The notes: generated from the letters alone by a model not told the origin. A DNA stretch of 10,126 nucleotides from Actinomycetota bacterium (GCA_005883295.1 VAWV01000001.1:1-10126); one strand, 5' to 3'; shown: positions 1 through 6,563, counted from the first letter of the stretch. Numbers and translations are program-made.

Positions 1-1
1 C

Positions 2-1231
2 CACGAGCGCGCCGCAGCGTGTCAGGCGATCGGCGCCAGGCTGGCGGAGCGCTCCGAGGAGATCGCGCTGCTCATCGCGCGCGAGGTCGGCATGCCCCTC
101 AACCTCGCCGCGATGATCCAGGCCGGCCTGCCGGCGATGGACTTCTCCTCGATGCCGGCGGTCGCCGAGGAGACCCAGTGGGAGGAGCAGGTGGGCAACT
201 CGCTCATCGTGCGCGAGTCGGTGGGCGTGGTCGGCTGCATCACGCCGTGGAACTATCCGCTGCACCAGGTGTGCGCGAAGGTGGCGCCGGCGCTGACGGC
301 GGGGTGCGCGGTCATCGTCAAGCCAAGCGAGGTGAAGCCGCTGAGCGCGTTCGTCCTGGCGGAGATCATCGACGAGCTCGACCTCCCCGCGGGCGTGTTC
401 AACCTGGTGTCGGGCGATGGGCCGTCAGTGGGGGAGGCGCTCGCAGCGCACCCCGACATCGACATGATCTCGTTCACCGGTTCCACCCGGGCCGGCCGCA
501 TAGTGAGCGAGGTGGCGTCGGGGACCGTGAAGCGCGTGGCGCTCGAGCTGGGCGGCAAGTCGCCCAACGTGATCCTCGACGACGCCGACCTGCAGGCGGC
601 GGTCGTGGATGGGATCGGGAAGTGCTACCTCAACTCCGGGCAGACGTGCAGCGCGCTCACGAGGATGCTGGTGCCGCGGGAGAAGCTGGAGGCCGCCGAG
701 CAGATCGCGGCCGCGGCAGTCGAGCAGATCAAGGTGGGGGACCCACTCGACCCGGACACCCGCCTCGGGCCGCTCGTCTCGGAGGCGCAGCGCGAGCGGG
801 TTCAGGGCTACATCAAGAAGGGCCAGGAGGAGGGGGCCAAGCTGGTGGCCGGAGGCGACGGCGCGCCGGAGGGCCTCGACCGCGGCTACTTCGTGAAGCC
901 GACCGTGTTCTCGGATGTCCGGCCCGACATGACGATCGCCCAGGAGGAGATCTTCGGCCCGGTCCTCGTGCTGATGCCGTACGACGACGAGGATGGCGCG
1001 GTCCGCATCGCCAACGACTCGATCTACGGCCTTGCCGGAGGGGTGTGGTCAGGCGATCCGGAGCACGCCAAGCGGGTGGCCCGCCGCATGCGCACCGGCC
1101 AGATCGAGATCAACGGGGCCACCTTCAACCCGCTCGCGCCGTTCGGCGGCTTCAAGCAGTCGGGCCACGGCCGCGAGCTCGGCAAGTTCGGCCTGGAGGA
1201 GTTCGTGGAGGTGAAGTCGCTACAGCTTTAG
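2..1231 (+). CDS. Aldehyde dehydrogenase, NAD(P)+-dependent (5' end outside window)
   Basis: Oxidises an aldehyde to the carboxylic acid with NAD(P)+, in the cytoplasm. The frame is open from base 2, so the N-terminus lies outside; about 409 residues are present against the usual 470-500. Family landmarks appear in order: the PWNYPL segment just after base 240, the KPSE cofactor-binding stretch, FTGST (Rossmann turn), LELGGKSPN with the general-base Glu at 545-547, the NSGQTC motif with the nucleophile Cys codon at 647-649, QEEIFGPV, and a C-terminal PFGGFKQSG. All catalytic residues are present, so it should be active. The substrate cannot be read from the sequence. It runs convergently into the YbaK-like gene, and the two stops overlap by 12 bp. 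Family assignment is firm; the physiological role is open. Confidence 0.97.
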   Translation, partial: HERAAACQAIGARLAERSEEIALLIAREVGMPLNLAAMIQAGLPAMDFSSMPAVAEETQWEEQVGNSLIVRESVGVVGCITPWNYPLHQVCAKVAPALTAGCAVIVKPSEVKPLSAFVLAEIIDELDLPAGVFNLVSGDGPSVGEALAAHPDIDMISFTGSTRAGRIVSEVASGTVKRVALELGGKSPNVILDDADLQAAVVDGIGKCYLNSGQTCSALTRMLVPREKLEAAEQIAAAAVEQIKVGDPLDPDTRLGPLVSEAQRERVQGYIKKGQEEGAKLVAGGDGAPEGLDRGYFVKPTVFSDVRPDMTIAQEEIFGPVLVLMPYDDEDGAVRIANDSIYGLAGGVWSGDPEHAKRVARRMRTGQIEINGATFNPLAPFGGFKQSGHGRELGKFGLEEFVEVKSLQL

Positions 1232-1687
1232 GGCCGGATCGGCAACCCGTATAAGGCGCGCGCCAGTCGCCTCGACGAGCTTGCGCGGATCGACCGCGAA
1301 GAGGGTGTTGCCGTCACCGCCCGCCGCGTAGACGACTTGCTGCTTGAGGAGGGTCTCGTCCATTAGGAGGGGCAGCCCGTGACCGAACGGCGGAACGCCG
1401 CCGACCGGGAACCCGGTGGCCGCGCGCACGTCGTCGGGCGTGGCCTGGTCGATCACCGCGCAGTCACAGGCCAGGGCGAGGACGTCGGGATCGACGCGGT
1501 GCGCTCCGGAGGCGATGACCACCAGGGGTTCACCATCGGCGAGGAACACCAGCGACTTCGCAATCGCGCCCTCATCCACTCCCAGGGCCTTCGCGGCCTC
1601 GGCGACTGTGCGGGTCGGCTGGTCGAGCGCCTTGATCTCCACGTCAAGGCCGAGCTCGCGGGCCGCCGCGATCACCTTTTCGCGCAT
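1220..1687 (-). CDS. YbaK/EbsC family aminoacyl-tRNA deacylase (editing-domain protein)
   Basis: Single-domain relative of the prolyl-tRNA synthetase editing domain. Members hydrolyse mischarged tRNAs such as Cys-tRNA(Pro) or Ala-tRNA(Pro) in trans. From the ATG at 1687 the product is 155 aa, normal for the family. Visible hallmarks are the IAKSLVF strand with the conserved Lys44, the glycine-rich GFPVGGVPPFGH loop (residues 92-103), and the late AAGG turn (121-124) lining the pocket. A longer reading from a TTG at 1723 is possible but adds only 12 unconserved residues. The ATG is preferred because the protein aligns from there and a TACGCT -10-like box lies exactly 6 nt upstream, implying a leaderless mRNA. 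Its last codons overlap the end of the convergent aldehyde dehydrogenase. Which tRNA it edits cannot be told from sequence. Confidence 0.93.
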   Translation of the reverse strand: MREKVIAAARELGLDVEIKALDQPTRTVAEAAKALGVDEGAIAKSLVFLADGEPLVVIASGAHRVDPDVLALACDCAVIDQATPDDVRAATGFPVGGVPPFGHGLPLLMDETLLKQQVVYAAGGDGNTLFAVDPRKLVEATGARLIRVADPALKL

Positions 1688-1693
1688 GCTTCG

Positions 1694-1699
1694 AGCGTA
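1694..1699 (-). promoter_or_regulatory. Putative -10 box (TACGCT) of the YbaK-like gene
   Basis: On the minus strand TACGCT ends 6 nt before the ATG at 1687. That places the transcription start on or next to the start codon. No SD sequence is visible between them and no convincing -35 was found. The call rests on the same arrangement recurring at other genes in the window. Confidence 0.45.
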
Positions 1700-1731
1700 G
1701 CTACCCGCTGCGCTTATCGCCAATCGGTGTT

Positions 1732-3228
1732 CTAGGCCTCGGGCGCGGGAGCCGCCTCCGGAGCCCCCACCTGCCCGCCCGGGCGGTGCCCGTTCCGGCT
1801 GCGCGTGCGTATCTCCTCCGAGACCGTGAGCTCCACGCCGGCGGCCTCGGCCAGCTCGAGCAGCGAGGCACGGAAGTCACGTGCGAGTTGGTCCAGGTCG
1901 GCCATCACGTCGTAGTCGCCGACCAGGCCGAAGTTGATCCGGCCGTCGTAGCTCAGGATCGCCACGCCCAGCGCCTGGCGGTCCAGGAGCGGGACCATCG
2001 GGAAGGTCTCGACCAGCTTCCGGCCCATGAGGTAGAGCGGCGTCTGCGGGCCGGGCACGTTGGTCACCACGACGTTGAAGAACCGCTGGCGCGCGACCAC
2101 GCGGGCCGCCTGGCTCATGATGTTCGGGGGCGCGAAGCCCGTGAGGTCGGTCATCACGCGCGCCCCGACGGCCTGTCCGCTCTCCTTCAGCTTCCGCAGC
2201 TCCGCGCTGATCAGCTCGAAGCGGTCGACCGGGTCATCGCAGCCGACCGGCAGTGGGGCCATCATCGCGGCCACCTGATTGCCGAGCGCTCCTCGTGCCT
2301 CCTGGGACCGCACGCTGACGGGGACCATCGTCTTCAGCTCCAGCCCGCGCACATCCACGCCGCGGCGGCGCAGGTCGCGCCCCAGGGCTCCGGCGACGAT
2401 CGCCAGCATCACGTCGTTCACCGTTCCGCCGAGGCTGTCCTTGATGGCCTTCACGTCGCTCAGCGCCACCCGCACCCACGTGAACCGGCGGTGGGGGCCG
2501 ATCGGGACGTTGTAGGGGGACGGAGGCGCGGCGTTGATGCCAGCCCAGGCCATCGCGCCGACGCCGGCGAGCGCGCCTACGGCCGCGCTTGCCACCCGTC
2601 GCGGGGCCCTGAACGCCGCGCGCACGCCGCGCACGATCTCACCGGGCACGGTGGCCCGCTCGATCAGCGCCTCGGCCAGCAGCTGGGTGCGGGAGGGAAG
2701 CGGGCGGGGTAGCCAGCGCTTGCCGGGATCGGGCGGTGTCTCGGGCTCGGCCGAGGTGTCGAACAGGACGCTCATGATGTCCACGCCCGAGATGCCGTCG
2801 ACTAGCGCGTGGTGCGTCTTGCTCAGCACGGCGAAGCGCTCCCCGCCGTCGAACCCCTGGACCACCCACAGCTCCCACAGCGGCTTGTCGCGGTCGAGCC
2901 GCTGTGAGAAGACCCGACCCGCCAGGGCCTTGAGCTGTGCCTCGCTCCCGGGCGCGGGCAGCGCCGTGGAGCGCACGTGGTAGTGCAGGTTGAGATGGGG
3001 GTCGTCCACCCAGCGCGGCCGCCCCTGCCCGAACGGCACGAACGCGAGCTTCTGGCGGTAGCGCGGGACGAGGTGGAGCCGGCCCGAGATCGCGTCGACC
3101 AGCTCATGGTGCTCGGGCGGCGAGCCGTCGAACAGCATGACCCCGGCGACGTGCATGTGCGCGCTCGGGCTCTCGAGGTGCAGGAACGACGAATCGAGCC
3201 CGGTCAGACGGTCGCCGTTGGTCGCCAT
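1732..3228 (-). CDS. Wax ester synthase/diacylglycerol O-acyltransferase (WS/DGAT family)
   Basis: Acyl-CoA-dependent acyltransferase that makes storage lipid: triacylglycerol from diacylglycerol and/or wax ester from fatty alcohol. Members act at the cytoplasmic membrane or lipid-droplet surface. The 498-aa product has the expected family length. The N-terminus reads LTGLDSSFLHLES. The catalytic HHxxxDG motif is intact as HHALVDG (residues 139-145), preceded by PLWELWVVQG. The C-terminal half carries GGTVNDVMLA, MVPVSVR and the TNVPGP segment. The ATG at 3228 is chosen because GAGGAGGGG lies 7 nt upstream; a TTG at 3234 would be too close to that SD. The C-terminal tail (about the last 20 residues) is Pro/Ala/Gly-rich and probably disordered. 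It is divergent from the amidohydrolase, and the two appear to share one symmetric -10 region. Substrate preference cannot be told. Confidence 0.96.
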   Translation of the reverse strand: MATNGDRLTGLDSSFLHLESPSAHMHVAGVMLFDGSPPEHHELVDAISGRLHLVPRYRQKLAFVPFGQGRPRWVDDPHLNLHYHVRSTALPAPGSEAQLKALAGRVFSQRLDRDKPLWELWVVQGFDGGERFAVLSKTHHALVDGISGVDIMSVLFDTSAEPETPPDPGKRWLPRPLPSRTQLLAEALIERATVPGEIVRGVRAAFRAPRRVASAAVGALAGVGAMAWAGINAAPPSPYNVPIGPHRRFTWVRVALSDVKAIKDSLGGTVNDVMLAIVAGALGRDLRRRGVDVRGLELKTMVPVSVRSQEARGALGNQVAAMMAPLPVGCDDPVDRFELISAELRKLKESGQAVGARVMTDLTGFAPPNIMSQAARVVARQRFFNVVVTNVPGPQTPLYLMGRKLVETFPMVPLLDRQALGVAILSYDGRINFGLVGDYDVMADLDQLARDFRASLLELAEAAGVELTVSEEIRTRSRNGHRPGGQVGAPEAAPAPEA

Positions 3229-3235
3229 CGTCAAT

Positions 3236-3244
3236 CCCCTCCTC
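3236..3244 (-). promoter_or_regulatory. Strong Shine-Dalgarno of the WS/DGAT gene
   Basis: On the minus strand GAGGAGGGG stands 7 nt before the ATG at 3228. It fixes the start and argues against the TTG two codons upstream. Most neighbouring genes lack such a site. Confidence 0.8.
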
Positions 3245-3267
3245 GGTACGGGTACGCCGTAGCCCCG

Positions 3268-3274
3268 TAGATTA
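3268..3274. promoter_or_regulatory. Symmetric -10 element (TAGATTA), probably bidirectional
   Basis: Read forward it gives TAGATT, 8 nt before the GTG of the amidohydrolase gene at 3282. Read in reverse it gives TAATCT, which would start the WS/DGAT transcript near 3262 and leave a leader of about 34 nt holding its SD. Both readings match the TANNNT core of a vegetative -10 box. Overlapping -10 boxes of this kind are known to drive divergent transcription in bacteria. No clear -35 was seen on either side. Confidence 0.5.
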
Positions 3275-3281
3275 CGGCGCC

Positions 3282-4475
3282 GTGCACGCCGACGACCACC
3301 TGCGCCCGTGGCACGAGGCCGCGGCGGACCTGATCCCGGGTCTGGAGCTCTTCGACGCGCACACCCATACCGGGGAGAACGACCCCGATGGCATCCGCTG
3401 TACGGCGGACGAGCTCATCGAAGGACTCGAGCTGGCGGGCGCGCGGGCGGTGGTCTTCACGACGCAGGAGCCGGACGGGTACTCCGCCGCGAACGACCGG
3501 GTGATCGACGAGGCCGAGCGTTCCGGCGGCCGGCTGGTGCCGTTCTGCCGCCTAGATCCGGCCGACGAACCGCTTCGCGAGGCGGAGCGGGCTCTCGCGC
3601 GAGGGGCTCGGGGGATCAAGCTCCACCCGCGCGCCGAGCAGTTCCGGCTCGACGACGAACGGCTCGAACCGGTTTTCGCTCTGGCCGACGAGCGCGGCCT
3701 GCCGGTCATCGCACACGCGGGCCGCGGGATCCCCGCGCTCGGCCGCGACGCCCTGGACATCACCGCGCGTCATCCGGGCCTCAGGCTGATCCTGGCCCAC
3801 GACGGGGTGTGCGACCTGGCCTGGATCTGGCGCCACGCTCCGGACCACCCGAACCTCTTCTTCGACACCGCGTGGTGGAGCGTGGCCGACCACCTGGCCT
3901 TGTTCGGGCTCGTCCCCCCGGGGCAGATCCTGTTCGCGAGCGACATGCCATACGGCACGACCCTCCTCGCCTCGATCCTGACGATCCGCTGCGCGCTCCA
4001 GGCCGGTCTCTCGCCCGACCAGGTGCGCGTGATCGGTGGTGAGCAGCTCACGCGGATCCTCGCCGGCGAGACGCCGCGCGATCTGGGCCCCGCGCCGCGG
4101 CGGGGCGGCGCCGCCGACGTCGTCCTCGACCGCGTGCATACCTACCTCGTGACCGGGGTGGGGCGGATGATGATCGGCGACCGGGCGCCGGACTACATAG
4201 GTCTGGCGCGCCTGGCCTGCGAGGTGGGCGAGGACGCGCCGCAGGCTGGGACGTGCACCTCGGTCCTCGAGCTGCTCGACCGCATGGAGGCATTCGCGGC
4301 GGACTACAAGGAGCCGGCGCGCCCGCCCGGCGCGCACCTTCTACGGCCGTTCCGCGGCGTGGCGCTGGTGATCGCCGCCGCGGCGGTGGCGCTCACGCCG
4401 GACGTGCCGCTGCCGGACGTGGGCGATCGGGCCGAGGTCGCCGAGCGCGCCAAGCGTGACGAACGTCACGCTTAG
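3282..4475 (+). CDS. Metal-dependent amidohydrolase (Amidohydro_2-like) with C-terminal extension
   Basis: TIM-barrel hydrolase of the amidohydrolase superfamily, 397 aa, probably cytoplasmic. The metal-binding HxH is in FDAHTHTG (His27, His29). Further barrel residues are GIKLHPR (Lys113, His115), the histidines of IAHAG (145) and LAHDG (173), and the Asp of ASDMPYG (221). The barrel is therefore complete and likely catalytic, but the substrate (lactone, decarboxylated acid or amide) cannot be inferred. The barrel ends near residue 265. The remaining ~130 residues are not typical: a mostly helical stretch, then a 14-18-residue hydrophobic run (about 358-372), then a charged tail. The GTG at 3282 is chosen because protein similarity begins close by and a -10-like box lies 8 nt upstream without an SD (leaderless). 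Its last codons lie inside a palindrome that may control the next gene. Confidence 0.87.
   Translation: MHADDHLRPWHEAAADLIPGLELFDAHTHTGENDPDGIRCTADELIEGLELAGARAVVFTTQEPDGYSAANDRVIDEAERSGGRLVPFCRLDPADEPLREAERALARGARGIKLHPRAEQFRLDDERLEPVFALADERGLPVIAHAGRGIPALGRDALDITARHPGLRLILAHDGVCDLAWIWRHAPDHPNLFFDTAWWSVADHLALFGLVPPGQILFASDMPYGTTLLASILTIRCALQAGLSPDQVRVIGGEQLTRILAGETPRDLGPAPRRGGAADVVLDRVHTYLVTGVGRMMIGDRAPDYIGLARLACEVGEDAPQAGTCTSVLELLDRMEAFAADYKEPARPPGAHLLRPFRGVALVIAAAAVALTPDVPLPDVGDRAEVAERAKRDERHA
4452..4473. promoter_or_regulatory. Perfect inverted repeat with CRP/FNR-like core (GTGA-N6-TCAC)
   Basis: Two 9-bp arms, AAGCGTGAC at 4452-4460 and its exact complement at 4465-4473, flank 4 bases. 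The core GTGA-N6-TCAC matches the CRP/FNR-family half-site pattern. Its centre (about 4462.5) lies about 40 bp before the start site predicted from the TATAAT at 4490, the position of a class II activator site. In mycobacteria and Streptomyces, CRP homologues are reported to regulate rpfA, a cell-wall hydrolase gene with the same kind of riboswitch. It overlaps the last codons and stop of the amidohydrolase gene. A terminator hairpin is the alternative, but no T-run follows it. Confidence 0.5.
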
Positions 4476-4489
4476 GTCATCAGAGTATG

Positions 4490-4495
4490 TATAAT
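4490..4495 (+). promoter_or_regulatory. Consensus -10 box (TATAAT) for the riboswitch/RlpA-like transcript
   Basis: A perfect TATAAT stands in an AT-rich island that contrasts with the GC-rich surroundings, just before the riboswitch. The expected start is near 4502. No good -35 hexamer sits 16-18 bp upstream; the palindrome at 4452-4473 occupies that place, suggesting an activator-dependent promoter. Confidence 0.75.
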
Positions 4496-4504
4496 CTATT
4501 GTTC

Positions 4505-4660
4505 GATTCGGCTTCCTGCCGAGCCGGGACGCCGCCAGGCCGCCGGGCGGGGGAACCAGAGCCGCGCCCTGAGCGCGGCGGGGGCGAATCGGCCGGTGCT
4601 CCGGCCGTAGCCCGGGCGGGAACGCCCGCGCGAGCCCGACAGCTAACCCCGTAGGCAGCG
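4505..4660 (+). promoter_or_regulatory. Cyclic di-AMP riboswitch (ydaO/yuaA class)
   Basis: The leader contains the conserved blocks of the ydaO/yuaA aptamer in order: GGGGAACC (4550-4557), GGCGAATC (4583-4590), GCCGTAGCCC (4604-4613), and the diagnostic 3' block ACAGCTAACCCCGTAGGC (4639-4656). The variable parts form clean hairpins: GCCGCGC with its complement (4561-4567/4573-4579), GGCCGG with CCGGCC (4591-4596/4601-4606), and GGGCG with CGCCC (4614-4618/4623-4627). A closing stem can form between TGCC (4517-4520) and GGCA (4654-4657). Ligand binding normally turns such genes off. In actinobacteria this class typically precedes cell-wall hydrolases and Rpf-like genes, which fits the RlpA-like gene starting 17 nt after it. 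Outer boundaries are approximate. Confidence 0.93.
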
Positions 4661-4663
4661 CCG

Positions 4664-4671
4664 GGAAGGAG
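4664..4671 (+). promoter_or_regulatory. Shine-Dalgarno of the RlpA-like gene, next to the riboswitch
   Basis: GGAAGGAG lies 5 nt before the GTG at 4677 and only a few bases after the riboswitch closing stem. GGAA and TTCC (4664-4667/4672-4675) could also pair, placing GGAG in a small loop. Confidence 0.75.
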
Positions 4672-4676
4672 TTCCA

Positions 4677-5384
4677 GTGGTTCCGAACGCCCGCCTGGGT
4701 GGGCGCATGCTCGTTCGCGCCTCGATCGCAATCGCGGTCGCGGGTCCGGGCTCGCTGGGGACCGCTCTCGCCTCCGCTGCCACCACGGCTTCGTCGGGTG
4801 GAACCGCTGCGCCGGCCGCTTCGGGCAACTCGCACCTGAAGGTCACGGTCACACCCCGCCAGCACGTCCTCAGGGGCGACGACGACCCTGTCCATGGGTC
4901 CGTGCGTCCCGGTCGCCGCGGCCGCTCGGTGCTGATCCAGGTGCGCCGCGATGGCGATGGCTGGCAGACGGTGGCGCACGCGACGACCGGGGCGGACGGA
5001 CGCTTCCGAGCCTCGTGGACGACGCACTCGCTCGGCAACTACGCCGTCCGTGCGAAGGTCGGCAGCACCGGCCCGTCCGGGAAGGCAGAGCACGGGGTGA
5101 TCGTTTACAAGGCCTCGCAGGCGTCCTGGTATGGACCGGGCTTCTATGGAAACCGGACCGCCTGCGGCGAGACGCTCAGACCGAGCACCCTCGGCGTGGC
5201 GCACAAGACGCTGCCGTGCGGCACGAAGGTCGCGCTGTACTACCACGGCCACGCGGTCACGGTGCCGGTGATCGATCGCGGCCCGTACGCGGCCGGCCGC
5301 GAGTACGACCTCACGGCCGAGACCAAGCACCGCCTGCACTTCGGGTCGACCGGGACCGTCTGGTCGGCCCCGCACGCCCACTAG
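4677..5384 (+). CDS. Secreted RlpA-like double-psi beta-barrel (3D domain) cell-wall protein
   Basis: Probable exported peptidoglycan-active or cell-wall-binding protein, 235 aa. Residues 1 to ~35 look like a signal peptide, with Arg residues at 7, 10 and 14 before an Ala/Ile/Val/Leu core. An Ala/Ser/Thr/Gly linker follows. Residues ~52-130 form a beta-rich Ig-like or carbohydrate-binding-like module. Residues ~145-235 are the RlpA-like barrel, with ASWYGPGFYG, ACGE (Glu165), AHKTLPCGT (His176) and VIDRGPY (Asp200). The Asp that in RlpA transglycosylases follows the Glu by three residues is absent here, so catalysis is uncertain. Cys163 and Cys181 could form a disulfide. The GTG start is supported by the SD at 4664-4671. 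Expression should respond to c-di-AMP through the upstream riboswitch. The stop lies 6 bp from the stop of convergent dinB. Confidence 0.92.
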   Translation: MVPNARLGGRMLVRASIAIAVAGPGSLGTALASAATTASSGGTAAPAASGNSHLKVTVTPRQHVLRGDDDPVHGSVRPGRRGRSVLIQVRRDGDGWQTVAHATTGADGRFRASWTTHSLGNYAVRAKVGSTGPSGKAEHGVIVYKASQASWYGPGFYGNRTACGETLRPSTLGVAHKTLPCGTKVALYYHGHAVTVPVIDRGPYAAGREYDLTAETKHRLHFGSTGTVWSAPHAH

Positions 5385-5390
5385 AAGGCG

Positions 5391-6479
5391 CTATAGCGAC
5401 AGCTCGAGCTGCCCGGCCGCGGGAGCCCGCGGCAGGCGTGGCACCGCCTCCTCGTCGAGACCGGCCACGCGCACGCCCAGGAGCCGCACCGGCCGGGACG
5501 GATCGAACTCGCGCAGCAGCTCACGGGCCGTCTCGTGCACGACGCTCAGCTCGTTAGTCGGCTGCTCGCGCGTACGCGCGCGGGTGTGTGTCGAGAAGTC
5601 GTCGAGCCGCACCTTGATCCCGATGGTCCGCCCCCGGCGCTCCTGCTTGACGAGCGTCTCGCAAAGCCGTGCGGACAGCGCCTCGAGCACTGGTTCGAGC
5701 GCCGCGACCCCGTTCAGGTCGCGGTCGAAGGTCGTCTCCCGGGACTCCGACTTGGCAACGCGCACGGTCTGGACGGTGCGCTCATCCTCGAAGCGGGCCA
5801 CCCGGGCCAGATGCGGGCCGAGGCGATGGCCGAACCACGCGGCCAGTGCCGACGGAGGGGTCCCAGCCAGCTCCCCGAGCGTCTGGATCCCATGACTCGT
5901 GAGCCGCTCGACCGTCTTTGGTCCGATGCCCGGGATAAGGCCGGGGGAGGAGCCGGCGAAGCGATCGCAGGCACCGGCCCGGGTGAGCTCCACGAACCCA
6001 TCCGGCTTCTCGGCGTCCGAGGCGACCTTGGCCACCAGCTTGCTCGGGCCGAGGCCGATCGAGCAAGCGAGGCCGGTGGTCTCCCGGATGGCCGCCTTCA
6101 CCCGCCGCGCGGCGGCACGTGGGCGCTCGAGCCCGCTGAGGTCCAGATAGGCCTCGTCGAGCCCCACGACTTCCGCGCGGTCCACGTGGTCGTGGAGGAT
6201 CGCCATCACCTCCCGCGACCGCTCCCGGTAGTGCTCGAAGTCGGGGGGCACGAACACGGCCTGCGGACACAGGCGGCGCGCCCGCTCGGCCGGCGTTGCC
6301 GAGAAGACCCCGAACTTGCGCGCCTCGTAGCTGGCGGTGGTAACCACCGCGCGCGGACCCGTTCCCGCGACCACCACAGGCAGCCCGCGCAGCTCGGGCC
6401 GACGCTGGAGCTCGACGCTCACGTAGAAGGCGTCCATGTCGATATGCGCGACCACCTGTGGCCATGAGCTGTAGTCCAC
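5391..6479 (-). CDS. dinB: DNA polymerase IV (Y-family translesion polymerase)
   Basis: Low-fidelity polymerase that copies past damaged bases. The 362-aa product is full length. The catalytic acidic residues are intact: Asp14 in HIDMDAFYVSVE, and Asp108-Glu109 in VVGLDEAYLDLS. Phe18 is probably the steric gate against ribonucleotides. YEARKFGV (51-58) belongs to the fingers. The thumb helix-hairpin-helix reads PGIGPKTVERL, and the little-finger domain follows. The protein ends in QLELSL, which resembles the QLxL(F) sliding-clamp binding motif. The GTG at 6479 is the assigned start: a TAAGGT -10-like box lies 6 nt upstream and no SD is present. No LexA-type SOS palindrome is visible in the divergent gap, so damage induction is not supported by the sequence. 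Confidence 0.97.
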   Translation of the reverse strand: MDYSSWPQVVAHIDMDAFYVSVELQRRPELRGLPVVVAGTGPRAVVTTASYEARKFGVFSATPAERARRLCPQAVFVPPDFEHYRERSREVMAILHDHVDRAEVVGLDEAYLDLSGLERPRAAARRVKAAIRETTGLACSIGLGPSKLVAKVASDAEKPDGFVELTRAGACDRFAGSSPGLIPGIGPKTVERLTSHGIQTLGELAGTPPSALAAWFGHRLGPHLARVARFEDERTVQTVRVAKSESRETTFDRDLNGVAALEPVLEALSARLCETLVKQERRGRTIGIKVRLDDFSTHTRARTREQPTNELSVVHETARELLREFDPSRPVRLLGVRVAGLDEEAVPRLPRAPAAGQLELSL

Positions 6480-6485
6480 GGCGCG

Positions 6486-6491
6486 ACCTTA
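6486..6491 (-). promoter_or_regulatory. Putative -10 box (TAAGGT) of dinB
   Basis: On the minus strand TAAGGT ends 6 nt before the GTG at 6479, giving a leaderless arrangement. No clear -35 was found; the place where one would fall overlaps the -35 of the divergent repeat-protein gene. Confidence 0.45.
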
Positions 6492-6509
6492 CGGACCGGG
6501 GACGACAGC

Positions 6510-6538
6510 TTGACCACCGTGTGCGGCGGCGTTACGGT
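6510..6538 (+). promoter_or_regulatory. Vegetative-type promoter of the repeat-protein gene
   Basis: TTGACC (6510-6515) and TACGGT (6533-6538) are separated by exactly 17 bp, the best -35/-10 pair in the window. Transcription would start near 6545, leaving a leader of about 27 nt that holds the SD. TTGACCAC recurs at 6543-6550. Confidence 0.65.
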
Positions 6539-6557
6539 CGCATTGACCACAAGGCTC

Positions 6558-6563
6558 AGGAGG
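6558..6563 (+). promoter_or_regulatory. Shine-Dalgarno of the repeat-protein gene
   Basis: AGGAGG sits 8 nt before the GTG at 6572. It decides the start: the frame is open further upstream, but only this start gives a signal peptide at the N-terminus. Confidence 0.75.

Noticed and set aside
1786..2712. 308-aa plus-strand open frame opposite the WS/DGAT gene
   Set aside because: It is antisense to a confident enzyme gene, has His/Arg/Gly-rich composition typical of the complementary frame of GC-rich coding DNA, and shows no motif or start signal.
3229..3234. TTG start two codons upstream for the WS/DGAT gene
   Set aside because: It would leave almost no spacing after the strong SD, whereas the ATG at 3228 has a normal 7 nt.
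4452..4473. Intrinsic terminator for the amidohydrolase gene
   Set aside because: The stem is perfect but no T-run follows, it includes the coding end, and its core and position fit an operator better. A terminator role is not excluded.
5535..6467. 310-aa plus-strand open frame opposite dinB
   Set aside because: It is a complementary-frame shadow of an intact polymerase gene, with no domain or ribosome site.
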